A DNA stretch of 64,000 nucleotides from Pseudomonas quercus. Its GTDB lineage: Bacteria > Pseudomonadota > Gammaproteobacteria > Pseudomonadales > Pseudomonadaceae. The notes under the pieces are model-generated. The model worked only from the letters and a program-made list of their open reading frames with translations. It searched no databases and was not told the DNA's origin. Position numbers and translations under genes: made by a program. Location: the NCBI RefSeq assembly GCF_012033695.1, contig NZ_JAAVJI010000001.1, positions 496,001 through 560,000 of the forward strand, given 5' to 3'. Positions 29,139 through 37,689 of the stretch are shown here, piece after piece; position 1 is the first letter of the stretch; every line of letters starts with the position of its first letter.

Positions 29139-29168
29139 CGTGGCAGGGGGCGTATCCCGCCTGCCACG
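29139..29168. terminator. Bidirectional hairpin between convergent genes
   Basis: CGTGGCAGG (29139-29147) and CCTGCCACG (29160-29168) are perfectly complementary around a 12-base loop. The hairpin lies between the stop codons of the 43-aa gene and the MFS gene. It lacks a clear T-tract on either side. Confidence 0.55.
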
Positions 29169-29171
29169 GCT

Positions 29172-30578
29172 TCAATGTGCGATGTCTTCTAGCGCAAGGT
29201 TGCGGGTACGAGGGCCGAACGTGCCGATGGTAATCATCACAATCAGCATGCTGGTCACGATGAAAGCAAGCACGCCCGGCGTGCCCCAGTGCTCCAGGAA
29301 GAACCCGATCAACAAGCTGCTGAACACCGTCGACAATCGACTGAAGGAATAGCAGAAGCCTACGGCACGTGCGCGAATGTGCGTAGGAAACATCTCGCTC
29401 TGGTAGGCGTGGTAACTGAACGTTAGCCAGGCGTTTGCGAAGGTCACCAAGATGCCGCACGCCACCAAACCAAAGGGGGAGGACTGGAAGGCAAACAGTG
29501 ACCCTGCAATAACAGTGCACAACGCAGAGCCTACGATTCCCCATTTGTTTTCCAGCCGGTTTGCAAGCCCCATACACAGCAAAGGCCCCAGTGGGTACGC
29601 CAGGGTGATGATAAAGGCGTAGCCAAGGCTGTGCGCCGTGGCCATGCCTTGGCCGTTCAACAGGGCAGGTAACCAGTTGCCAAAGCCGAAGAAGCCAATG
29701 GCCTGGAAAATATTGAACACCACCAGCATGACTGCGCGGCGCCTGTACGGCGGCTGCCAGATGTCCCTGAAACGGCCTTTGGGTTCTACCTTGATCGCTT
29801 GGTTTTCAGGCGCGGGCAGGGGTTTGCCCAGGTCGCGCTCGCACTTGGCCTCAATGGCGGACAACGCTTGTTCCGCTTCGTCCAGGCGACCGTGCTGTGC
29901 AAGCCAGCGTGGTGACTCAGGAAGGCGTTTACGTAGCCACCAAATAAACAGTGCGAAAACCGCGCTGGCCAGCACTACCCAGCGCCAGCCGGCAATGCCA
30001 AGTGGCGACTGGGGCACCAGCCACCACGACATCAACGCTACCGCAGGTACCGAGAGAAACTGCACGAAAAAAGCGAAGGCAAATGCAGCGCTACGTATGC
30101 GTTTGGGCATCAGTTCGCTGAGGTAGGTGTCGATCGTCACCAGTTCAATGCCCAACCCGATGCCAACCAGGAAGCGGCACACAATGATGCTCATGGCACT
30201 GCTTTGCAGGCCCATGAGCAGAGTGGCCAGGGTGTACCACACCAGTGCGAAGGTGAAGATGGCACGCCGGCCAAATCGGTCGGCAATAGGGCTCAGCACG
30301 CTGGCCCCCAGAAACAAGCCTAGAAAGGTCGAAGAGGCGAAGGCCGCCTGATCCGACACCCCAAAAGCGCCGTCTGCCCCTTTCTTGAAAATTCCCGCAT
30401 CAAACAGCCCAGGGCTGATATACGCAGTCTGAAACAAATCATACAGCTCGAAGAATCCCCCGATCGATAGCAAGGCGATCAGCCGCCATAGGGTAGCTGT
30501 GGACGGTAGACGATCGATTCGGGCTGAAATCGCTGCAGCACGGGCTGGGGCCGTAGAAGACAATGGTTGAGAAAGCAT
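29172..30578 (-). CDS. MFS transporter, sugar/metabolite:H+ symporter type
   Basis: 468-aa inner-membrane protein with twelve predicted spans and a central hydrophilic loop (about residues 225-275). It shows DRFGRR in loop 2-3, the LPESPRWLAQHGR motif at the end of TM6 and RARAVGF in the second half. These place it in the Sugar_tr branch that includes NiaP and aromatic-acid or alpha-ketoglutarate carriers. Substrate is unknown, with no catabolic neighbour to suggest one. The ribosome site before ATG 30578 is weak. Confidence 0.82.
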   Translation of the reverse strand: MLSQPLSSTAPARAAAISARIDRLPSTATLWRLIALLSIGGFFELYDLFQTAYISPGLFDAGIFKKGADGAFGVSDQAAFASSTFLGLFLGASVLSPIADRFGRRAIFTFALVWYTLATLLMGLQSSAMSIIVCRFLVGIGLGIELVTIDTYLSELMPKRIRSAAFAFAFFVQFLSVPAVALMSWWLVPQSPLGIAGWRWVVLASAVFALFIWWLRKRLPESPRWLAQHGRLDEAEQALSAIEAKCERDLGKPLPAPENQAIKVEPKGRFRDIWQPPYRRRAVMLVVFNIFQAIGFFGFGNWLPALLNGQGMATAHSLGYAFIITLAYPLGPLLCMGLANRLENKWGIVGSALCTVIAGSLFAFQSSPFGLVACGILVTFANAWLTFSYHAYQSEMFPTHIRARAVGFCYSFSRLSTVFSSLLIGFFLEHWGTPGVLAFIVTSMLIVMITIGTFGPRTRNLALEDIAH

Positions 30579-30877
30579 CGCGCTACTGTCCAGGTGGGAG
30601 TAGCCAAAAGCCTAGCTGAGTACAGGTAAGAAAAGTTGCGAATTTCGATGGTTTTTTGGATTTTGCAGTAGTTTATTGCGCGACTGTGAGCTTTATTAAT
30701 TACTCATGCTAAGAATCGCAGCTCGGCAAAAATATACAGTAAGGCCTTCAAAAGATCCCTCAGGTTGTATCGATTTTGGTGATTCCTACCATCGCGTCAA
30801 TGAAGTTCTGTATTTCGGTGGGCAGCGTAGCATTGCGCTTACGAACTCAATTGCACGCTTCTTAAAGGAAACGCATC
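30579..30877. other. AT-rich divergent intergenic region
   Basis: 299 bases between the MFS gene and the repeat-protein gene, noticeably AT-rich at 30630-30740. Promoters in both directions are expected. AAAGGAAA at about 30866 is the ribosome site of the repeat protein. No gene or clear operator is seen. Confidence 0.4.
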
Positions 30878-31159
30878 ATGAAAACCCGCCTTGTTCTGAG
30901 TATTGCTCTTACCCTGATGGCCAGCACCAGTGCCTTTGCACGCTCTCAGGCCAACCACCCGCTTGATCATATCACCAGCACTGCTGACACCTCTTACACC
31001 CAAATGATTGCCCAGGATGGCGCCGAGCGCCAGCTTAATACCGTGGCTCAAGACGGCGCTGAACGCCAGCTCAATACTGTTGCTCAGGATGGCGCTGAAC
31101 GTCAGCTCAATACCGTTGCTCAGGATGGCGCTGAACGCCAACTCAATTTTGTCAGCTAA
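30878..31159 (+). CDS. Secreted protein made of 12-residue tandem repeats
   Basis: 93-aa product with a Sec signal peptide (MKTRLVLSIALTLMASTSAFA, cleavage after the AFA) and a 22-residue linker. Four exact-length repeats of AQDGAERQLNTV follow, the last reading NFV, with VS at the end. AAAGGAAA precedes ATG 30878. The repeats fill the C-terminal half and contain no cysteine. Short VAEGGSERL-type repeat proteins with similar architecture occur in pseudomonads, but I cannot name a function. Location is expected to be periplasmic or extracellular. Confidence 0.75.
   Translation: MKTRLVLSIALTLMASTSAFARSQANHPLDHITSTADTSYTQMIAQDGAERQLNTVAQDGAERQLNTVAQDGAERQLNTVAQDGAERQLNFVS
31010..31153 (+). repeat. 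Four tandem 36-bp coding repeats
   Basis: Units at 31010-31045, 31046-31081, 31082-31117 and 31118-31153 each encode AQDGAERQLN(T/F)V. Nearly all differences between units are synonymous third-position changes; only the last unit has a coding change (Thr to Phe). This points to amino-acid conservation within a repeat that may vary in copy number between strains. Confidence 0.92.
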
Positions 31160-31183
31160 CAGCCTCTAGGCTGCACGAACCCG

Positions 31184-31205
31184 CCCGGCCCTTGGCCGGG
31201 CTCGT
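31184..31205. terminator. Hairpin terminator after the repeat protein
   Basis: CCCGGCC (31184-31190) and GGCCGGG (31194-31200) pair around CTT, and CTCGTTGTTT follows. It lies 25 bases after the stop codon and is probably a rho-independent terminator, with a weak T run. Confidence 0.6.
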
Positions 31206-31269
31206 TGTTTCTGGAGAGCGCAGTGGTGTAAAGCGTTGTGTCTGCGCTAGCGCTAAGTGTGGTCTGGGT

Positions 31270-31908
31270 TCAGGCGGCACCAGGAGCAGCACTGGGGCAA
31301 CCGCTCGAAGGTGTAGTTACCCAATGGCTAACGGTACCTGCAATAGTAGAAGCCAATCGATCAATCAATTGCTGATGGGCGAGCACCAGCTCATTCAAAC
31401 CCCCCGTAGTCGGCTGTTGCAGCAAGGTCGAGCAGGTCAGGTGATTGCGTTGTTTAGTGGTAGTGTCCGTCAGGCTAAGGCTCCATACCACATCCACCAG
31501 GGCGTATTGACCTACTACGGTATCGAACCGTCTTACATCGGCGCGCAGGGATAGCACCGGTACGCCCGGGGTGCGTGGCAGGCCAGCAATGTCTCGTGTG
31601 CCCAGGCGCTGTTCAAGGCGTTGGGTAAGTGCATCGTGAAACTCGTCAGCCAAAGGCCCGCTCCACCGCTCATTCTCGAGGATCGCCAGGCTACCCTGGC
31701 CCTGACGCACCACCAGTTGCGGCTGGTCCACTTGAACCGGCATGCGTACCTGCTGCATTTCAAACTGATAGGCGGGCGCGGCTACGGGCAAGCGATCGGG
31801 CACCGCCTGGGGCGCGAGCAAGGTGTGGTACCCGGTAGGTTCGGAGGCGCAGGCGGCGAGGGCCAGGGGCATAACCAGCGCCAGGGCGCGTAAGGGCTTG
31901 GCATTCAT
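31270..31908 (-). CDS. pqiC: PqiC-type outer-membrane lipoprotein
   Basis: 212-aa protein with a lipoprotein signal (lipobox LALAAC, Cys near 20) and the ABC_trans_aux/PqiC domain, with YHTLLAP near the start and VVRQGQGSLAILENERWSGP in the middle. PqiC anchors the PqiB needle to the outer membrane in the Pqi intermembrane lipid-transport system. It overlaps the end of pqiB by 4 bases and is the last gene of the operon. Confidence 0.88.
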   Translation of the reverse strand: MNAKPLRALALVMPLALAACASEPTGYHTLLAPQAVPDRLPVAAPAYQFEMQQVRMPVQVDQPQLVVRQGQGSLAILENERWSGPLADEFHDALTQRLEQRLGTRDIAGLPRTPGVPVLSLRADVRRFDTVVGQYALVDVVWSLSLTDTTTKQRNHLTCSTLLQQPTTGGLNELVLAHQQLIDRLASTIAGTVSHWVTTPSSGCPSAAPGAA

Positions 31909-33578
31909 CGGGCTTCGGATTCCCTGGAAGTTGGAGAGGTATTGCGTAGGGCATCAGGCTGGCCTTCGCGGGTACGCCCACGGATCAGCGACTCGGGATG
32001 GCGACCCAGGTAGTCTGTGAGCGCCCGGACCGATTTGGCCGTGCGTTCCAGTTCACCCAAGGTATCGCCCAGTTGCTGGCGCTGGGGTGAATCCTCGCCC
32101 AGGGTCTGTTCAGCCGCCGCCAGGGTTTTGCGGGTCTGGTTCAGCGTTTCATCCAGTTGAGGCAGCATGGTGGTGTTTACCTGATGCAGCGTCTTGCTCA
32201 TTTCGTTCAAACTGCCATTGAGGTTGTTGGCGATCTGGTCCATGGGAAGCTTGCTGAACTTGTCGACAATGGCCTGCACCTGCTCTTGCAGCTTGTCCAG
32301 GCTGCCTGGAACCGTAGGAATAAGCAGGGGGCGGGCCGCCATATCGAACTTCACTGCCGCCGCCTTGGGCATGAAGTCCAGTGAGATATACAGCTGGCCT
32401 GTAATCAGGTTGGCGGTACGTGCTTGAGCGCGTAGGCCTTGCTGAACGAAGGCGGCCATCACCTGTGCAGAACGCGCATCGTCTTCGCCTCCCAACTGGG
32501 CCAGTATCTTGTCATGAGCCTTGCCGAGGCGGCTTGGATAGATAACGGCGCCTACCATGGTCGGGAAGGTTTTCTTGTCTGTGTCATAGTCCAGGTCCAC
32601 AGAAACCACCCGGCCAATGTTTACCCCATGGAATTCCACTGGTGCGCTCACAGCCAGGCCTCGCATGGCCTGGTCAAACCGCATGCGGATGTAGCGGGGC
32701 TCACCATCGGGTGGGGCAAGGGCGGAATCCTGGTCCCCATACAACTGGAACTGGGCGTGCTCAAGGGCAGGTGTGGCATCCGGGCTCCAGCGTGGCTCAA
32801 CGAAAGCGATGCCCCCGGCAAGAATGGCGGACACTGACTGCGTGTTCACCTTCAGCCCATTGGCGCCCAAGGTAACGTCGACGCCGCTGGCATTCCAGAA
32901 ACGAGAGTCTGACGTCACGTAGCGGTCATTGGGGGCGTTGATGAAGACTTGCACGTCTACACCTTTACCGTCGTCCGCCAATGCGTAGGAGATCACTTGG
33001 CCGACCTGGATGCGACGGTAGTACACAGGAGAGCCGATATCCAACGACCCCATGTCTTCGGTATGAAGTGTGAACCTGCGGCCCTGCTGCCCGTAGGTGA
33101 TGGCGGGAGGGGTTTCGAGCCCTACGAAACTTTTGCGTGTTTCTTTCGAAGAGCCAGCGTCTGCCCCAATAAACGCGCCTGAAAGCAAGGTGTCTACACC
33201 AGAAATACCCTTGGACCCGATACGCGGCCGTACGACCCAGAAGCTGGAATCAGCCGCGGTAAAGCTGGAGGCCGACGCATTGAGTGCCACGCTGGCCACC
33301 ACATGGGTACGGTCTGACGCCAGTTCGATATCAGTGACCCGGCCAATGACGACGTTCTTGTACTTCACTTGGGTCTTGTTCGCCTCAAGGCCTTCTGCCG
33401 TCTGGAACTGAACGGTGATCTGCGGGCCAGCGGAAAGGCTGTCATGGATCAGCATGGTCAACCCCACCACGGCAGCGGCAATGGGCACCAGCCACACCAG
33501 CGAAACATTGAAGCGGCGCTTGCGCACGGCGGGGGGAGACACGCCTTCAGGCTCGGCCGGGTGTGCTTGCTCAGTCAT
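31905..33578 (-). CDS. pqiB: PqiB-type MCE (MlaD) protein
   Basis: 557-aa periplasm-spanning protein anchored by one N-terminal span (about residues 27-46). Three MCE/MlaD domains follow, with domain starts recognisable at GPQITVQFQTAEGLEANKT, at the RRFTLHTEDMGSLDIGSPVY region and at IRMRFDQAMRGLAVSAPVEF. A long C-terminal coiled helix comes after. E. coli PqiB (546) has the same layout and forms a tube between membranes for lipid traffic. It overlaps pqiA2 by 8 bases and pqiC by 4. Confidence 0.93.
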   Translation of the reverse strand: MTEQAHPAEPEGVSPPAVRKRRFNVSLVWLVPIAAAVVGLTMLIHDSLSAGPQITVQFQTAEGLEANKTQVKYKNVVIGRVTDIELASDRTHVVASVALNASASSFTAADSSFWVVRPRIGSKGISGVDTLLSGAFIGADAGSSKETRKSFVGLETPPAITYGQQGRRFTLHTEDMGSLDIGSPVYYRRIQVGQVISYALADDGKGVDVQVFINAPNDRYVTSDSRFWNASGVDVTLGANGLKVNTQSVSAILAGGIAFVEPRWSPDATPALEHAQFQLYGDQDSALAPPDGEPRYIRMRFDQAMRGLAVSAPVEFHGVNIGRVVSVDLDYDTDKKTFPTMVGAVIYPSRLGKAHDKILAQLGGEDDARSAQVMAAFVQQGLRAQARTANLITGQLYISLDFMPKAAAVKFDMAARPLLIPTVPGSLDKLQEQVQAIVDKFSKLPMDQIANNLNGSLNEMSKTLHQVNTTMLPQLDETLNQTRKTLAAAEQTLGEDSPQRQQLGDTLGELERTAKSVRALTDYLGRHPESLIRGRTREGQPDALRNTSPTSRESEAR

Positions 33579-34185
33579 CTTTTACCTCTGCGTCCCAGAT
33601 CAACCGGGGATCGAAACTCATGGCAGCCAGCATGGTAAGCACCACCACCAGGCCGAAAAACAGAATGCCCAAGCGGGCTTCAATCGAGCTTAGTGAATTG
33701 AATTGTACTAACGCGGTAACCAGCGCCACCACCAGCACGTCGAGCATCGACCAGTAGCCGATCAATTCGATGAAGCGAAACAACTTCGAGCGTTCCTTCA
33801 TGGCCCATTGGCTACGGCGTTGTACGGTCACCAGTAGCAGCCCCAATGCAAAGAACTTGAGGCAAGGCACCACTACGCTGGCGAAGAAGATCAACAGCGC
33901 GATATCCCAGGAACCACCCTCCCAGAACTCGATGACCCCGCTCATGATAGTGTTTTCACTGGCATTGCCGAACATGTTGGTATTCATCACCGGAAGCAGA
34001 TTGGCCGGGATGTACAAAATGAACGCCGCGATCAGGAAAGCCCAGGTGCGCCCGAGGCTATTGGGTTTGCGAGGGTGCAGTGAAGCCCCGCAGCGCGGGC
34101 ATCGCGTAAGGGGGGCTGCACAGGCCTTGCTGCAGGTGTGGCAGAGCACCAGGCCGGCGTCTTTGGCGTACGGCAGGTCACTCAT
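33571..34185 (-). CDS. pqiA2: PqiA-type membrane protein, second half
   Basis: 204-aa protein that corresponds to the C-terminal half of E. coli PqiA. A zinc-ribbon-like CHTCSKACA...CPRCGASLHPR stretch at the N terminus is followed by four hydrophobic spans with IPANLLPVMNT after the first. Start ATG 34185 overlaps the stop of the preceding gene (TGATG). It is expected in the inner membrane, working with PqiB. Splitting of PqiA into two genes is common in pseudomonads. Confidence 0.88.
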   Translation of the reverse strand: MSDLPYAKDAGLVLCHTCSKACAAPLTRCPRCGASLHPRKPNSLGRTWAFLIAAFILYIPANLLPVMNTNMFGNASENTIMSGVIEFWEGGSWDIALLIFFASVVVPCLKFFALGLLLVTVQRRSQWAMKERSKLFRFIELIGYWSMLDVLVVALVTALVQFNSLSSIEARLGILFFGLVVVLTMLAAMSFDPRLIWDAEVKDD

Positions 34186-34829
34186 CACAACCGGCCCTCG
34201 AAATGCGACCACAGATAACGAACCTCTTTGCCGCTGAGGGTGATCAGCAGCACTGTCAGCATCGCCAGGGCCCAGAGCCCTACACCCGCATGCACGTCTA
34301 GCATCCCGCCCAACTTGATGATGGCCACCAGGATACCCAGCAGGCATACCTCCAACATGCTCCAAGGGCGCAAGTGCTCAAGGGTACGCATGCACAAGGC
34401 GAAACCAGGGGCTACCTGATCTCGGCATGCGAATAACAGTATCCAGCACAGCAAGGTCACTTGCAGCAGCGGGGCCAGGATGATGGTGAGGCAGGTCACC
34501 CCTGCCATAGGGGTGATACGCCCGTGGTTGAGGGCCTGTACCGATTCGAACAACGTGGCGGCGTTGCTTAGCCCTTCAAGGCTGATGGAAATCACTGGAA
34601 AGGCGTTGGCGAAGATAAAGAGGATGGCGGCTGTGAGTGCCAAGGCCAGTTGCTGCTGGACCGACAGCCGCCGTGCACGTGCCAGTACGGCGCCACACCG
34701 CAGGCACAGGCTGGTTTCGCCCCGGCGCAGGGCCACAGGGCGATAGAGCGTGTCGCAGTGCTCGCAGATAAGCCAGTCAGGGGTATTGGGCATGGCGCGG
34801 GACAACGGCGCGCTCGGGGTCGGTGGCAT
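34185..34829 (-). CDS. pqiA1: PqiA-type membrane protein, first half
   Basis: 214-aa protein matching the N-terminal half of PqiA. Cysteine pairs CEHCDTLYRP and CLRCGAVLARA form a zinc-ribbon-like head. Four spans follow, the first ending FANAFPVISISLEG, the family hallmark. It heads the pqiA1-pqiA2-pqiB-pqiC operon. The ribosome site before ATG 34829 is weak (AGAGAA), and a second ATG 12 codons later is possible. Pqi systems in other bacteria answer to redox and envelope stress. Confidence 0.88.
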   Translation of the reverse strand: MPPTPSAPLSRAMPNTPDWLICEHCDTLYRPVALRRGETSLCLRCGAVLARARRLSVQQQLALALTAAILFIFANAFPVISISLEGLSNAATLFESVQALNHGRITPMAGVTCLTIILAPLLQVTLLCWILLFACRDQVAPGFALCMRTLEHLRPWSMLEVCLLGILVAIIKLGGMLDVHAGVGLWALAMLTVLLITLSGKEVRYLWSHFEGRL

Positions 34830-34931
34830 GAAGGTACATTCTCTTCAAACTGAAGCGACCTGTCCATAAGGCCGCGCATTGTGCTTTGAAAGCAGCGTGG
34901 AGTGAAATATCCCTTTGGTAGCGATAAGTCC

Positions 34932-34962
34932 TTAGGCTGTGTGCGACTCGTGCACAGCCTAA
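34932..34962 (-). terminator. Hairpin overlapping the EamA gene stop
   Basis: TTAGGCTGTG (34932-34941) and CACAGCCTAA (34953-34962) form a 10-bp perfect stem with an 11-base loop. The right arm contains the TAG stop of the minus-strand EamA gene. It probably ends that transcript before the pqi operon. Confidence 0.6.
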
Positions 34963-35840
34963 CCCAAGCCTCGCCTGATAAGGTGGCGCCCACCCTCCAG
35001 TACCAGCACGCCTACCGCCATCCAAATGGCTGCATACGTTAGCCATTGCTCAGGAGCAATGGTTTCGCCTAACAATAACGACACCGCGACCAGCAGTACG
35101 GGCTCCACATAGCTCAGCAGCCCGAACAGGCTAAAGGGCAGTGTGCGGCTTGCCAGTACATAGCTGACCAAGGCCAGGGCGCTGATGATCCCCAGCCCTG
35201 GAATCAGGCCCCATAGGGCAGGGTGGCGGGCCACGTCAGCGGTGGTCAGAGGGCCTGTTACCACGAAATACAGTGCCGCGGGAATCATCAGCAGCATGTC
35301 AGTCCACAAGCCGCCTAAATGGTCGGTACGCAACCATCGGCGCAGGATGAAATACAGGGGATAACCCAGGGTGACCAGCAAGGTTTCCCAGGCAAAGCTA
35401 CCGTGCTGCAACAGCTCATGGCCCACACCGACGGCCGCTAGCCCGACAGCAAGCGTTTGCGCGCGAGACAAGGACTCGCCCCACAGCAGCTTGCCGGTAA
35501 GCACCATGGCCAGCGGTAACAAAAAATAGCCCATGGAGACGTTCAAGCTACGCCCGTGCAGCGGTGCCCAGAGAAAAAGCCACAGCTGCACGCCCATCAA
35601 ACCAGCCGTGGCCATGGAACCCAGCAGGCGGATGGGTTTCTGGGCAATGCGCTGCACAACCTTCCTTGCCAGGCGCCAATCCCCGGTCACCCACAGAAAC
35701 GCGGTCACACAGGGTAGGGTGAGCAGCATGCGCCACCCGAAAATTTCTTCACCTGTGAGCGGGTTCAGCAGGGAGGTGTAGTAATACATCAACGCAAACA
35801 GCGAAGACGCCAGAACAGATACGGCAATGCCTCGGGACAC
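34959..35840 (-). CDS. EamA/RarD-type transporter
   Basis: 293-aa membrane protein with about ten spans in two EamA halves. It starts MSRGIAVSVLASSLFALMYY and has the NPLTGEEIFGWRML segment after TM1, typical of RarD proteins. Substrate is unknown; the superfamily moves amino acids and other metabolites. It is 42 bases downstream of the EAL gene on the same strand but functionally unlinked as far as can be seen. Confidence 0.82.
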   Translation of the reverse strand: MSRGIAVSVLASSLFALMYYYTSLLNPLTGEEIFGWRMLLTLPCVTAFLWVTGDWRLARKVVQRIAQKPIRLLGSMATAGLMGVQLWLFLWAPLHGRSLNVSMGYFLLPLAMVLTGKLLWGESLSRAQTLAVGLAAVGVGHELLQHGSFAWETLLVTLGYPLYFILRRWLRTDHLGGLWTDMLLMIPAALYFVVTGPLTTADVARHPALWGLIPGLGIISALALVSYVLASRTLPFSLFGLLSYVEPVLLVAVSLLLGETIAPEQWLTYAAIWMAVGVLVLEGGRHLIRRGLG

Positions 35841-35882
35841 GAAGACCTCTAGAGAACAGGCTGGGGAGGGGCGGCCCGCACG

Positions 35883-37454
35883 TTACCTCAGCAAGGGGGT
35901 AGGCGCCAGTGCCGTAGCGGCTGCTTGCTGGGCGGTCGTAGCAAGCTGTTCGACAAACACAGGGGCCGGCATTGGCCGGGCGAACAGATAGCCCTGCAGG
36001 TAGGCCACACCTTGGTTGGCCAGGTAGTCGAGCTGCTCCTGGGTTTCGACCCCTTCTGCCACCACATCCAGGCCTAGCTTGCCACACAGGGCAATGATGC
36101 TGTCCAGAATGTGCCGGCCAAGGGCCTGGTTGCCGATCATGGCCACGAAGCTCTGATCGATCTTCAAATAGTCGACCTGGAATTGATGAAGGTAGGACAG
36201 GCTGGAGTTCCCCGTGCCAAAGTCGTCCAGCGCGATCTTGATGCCCATGGCACGAAGCGTTGAAAACAGTGCCAGCACAGAGGGCTCCGGGCTGAGTAGT
36301 TCGCGCTCTGTGAGCTCCAGCACCAGTTGCACACGGCCTGGCGGGAATGCGGCGAGAAAGGCTCGACAGTCGTCGACCAGAGTAGGGTCATCGCAGTGCG
36401 CCGCCGCCAGGTTGATACCTACGTGAAACCCATCGCCGACAGACCCTGCCACGGGGGCCAGCACGGCGGCGGTCTGACGAATCAGGCTTCGTGTCATAGG
36501 TACAATCAGCCCGCAGGTTTCGGCATAGGGAATAAACAGGTCTGGCCGAACCAGGCCTTCACGCGGGTGATGCCAGCGCATGAGCACTTCAACCCCTGTC
36601 CATTGGCCGGTCTTGCTACTCACGACCGGTTGAAAGAAGGGCACGAACTCGCCTGCAGCAAGCGCCCTTAGCATGTCCTGCTTGGGTGAGCGCGCGCGCC
36701 GTTGCTGCCAGCGGCAAGCAAGGCCTGCGCCTAGCCCTAGCAGGCCCAACAAGCCCAGGGTTGGGTATTCCTGCAACAACCGGGACCACGTAGCCGATGT
36801 TTCATAACCCACTATCACGCGGTAGGGGTAACGAGCAGATGCAGCTTTGGCTTCCCCAGACAGGAAAGTGATTGCCCTGCGTGATACAACGCCTTGCGCC
36901 GTCATCCAGGCGGGGCCTACGCCTAGCAGCATGTGCCCATCCCCCTCCGGTACGGACAGTACGTTGGCCAGGTGTTGGCCGTCGACTGTGGCCAGCGCGG
37001 CCCCCGTTGAGGTGGCCTGCCGATAGACCAGCAATGCGCGCCCCGGTGTTACCGTATCAGCCTCGAACAGGCGTAGCCGGCCCTCACTGTAACCGTCCAG
37101 GGAAAAGCGCTCGTTGAAGGCGCCATACAGCGAGCTGCAATATACGCGGCCCTGGTTTACCAGGCTGGTGGATCGTACATAGGGATTGCCGGTGACCTGT
37201 TCGCGCAAGCTTAGAGAGGCTTGGCTGCAAGGCTGCCCCACAACAGGTGCCAATGCCTGGGCAGCGCCCGCTGCATTATCGAAGAGGGTATCGAAGCGCT
37301 CTATTGCCAGTTTGGCTTCCCGCTGGGACTGGGCCTGGCGATCGCTTTCCACCTGCCAACCCAGCATGGGCACGCCCAGCAAAATGGGTAGTAAGGCAAC
37401 CAAAGTCACCACTAACCACTGATGTACCCTGTGCGACATCAAGGGTGATGACAT
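35883..37454 (-). CDS. CSS-motif c-di-GMP phosphodiesterase
   Basis: 523-aa inner-membrane protein. TM1 is at about 14-33. A periplasmic CSS domain (PCSQASLS and VYCSSLYG supply the redox cysteines) runs to TM2 at about 232-248, then a cytoplasmic EAL domain from about 262. The EAL signature reads EVLMRW. The other active-site elements are intact: ELTERELL, ALDDFGTGNSS, DYLKIDQSFV, AEGVET and QGYLFARP, so hydrolysis of c-di-GMP is expected. In E. coli homologues (PdeB, PdeC) the CSS disulfide controls activity. AGGAG precedes ATG 37454. Confidence 0.92.
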   Translation of the reverse strand: MSSPLMSHRVHQWLVVTLVALLPILLGVPMLGWQVESDRQAQSQREAKLAIERFDTLFDNAAGAAQALAPVVGQPCSQASLSLREQVTGNPYVRSTSLVNQGRVYCSSLYGAFNERFSLDGYSEGRLRLFEADTVTPGRALLVYRQATSTGAALATVDGQHLANVLSVPEGDGHMLLGVGPAWMTAQGVVSRRAITFLSGEAKAASARYPYRVIVGYETSATWSRLLQEYPTLGLLGLLGLGAGLACRWQQRRARSPKQDMLRALAAGEFVPFFQPVVSSKTGQWTGVEVLMRWHHPREGLVRPDLFIPYAETCGLIVPMTRSLIRQTAAVLAPVAGSVGDGFHVGINLAAAHCDDPTLVDDCRAFLAAFPPGRVQLVLELTERELLSPEPSVLALFSTLRAMGIKIALDDFGTGNSSLSYLHQFQVDYLKIDQSFVAMIGNQALGRHILDSIIALCGKLGLDVVAEGVETQEQLDYLANQGVAYLQGYLFARPMPAPVFVEQLATTAQQAAATALAPTPLLR

Positions 37455-37689
37455 GGTCAGGCTCCTGTCATGAACGCAACCCTAAGCTCGGGGGCGGTTC
37501 GCCAAAAGCCAGCAGCATAGTCGGGTACGCGAAACACACAACTGCTTCTGTTCGTCCTTTTGTTACATCCGCCACGTGGCCGGAGCCGTGCATGGACGGG
37601 TCATGTCTTACTTTTTTCATAACCTGTGAAGGGGCACGCCAAGGGTACAGGCCGTACGGCTTGAGCAGCCGCACGGCTCGGCTTCCGCT

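Noticed and set aside
31010..31153. Regular 36-bp spacing considered as a CRISPR array
   Set aside because: The repeats are contiguous without spacers, in frame, and encode a conserved peptide behind a signal sequence.
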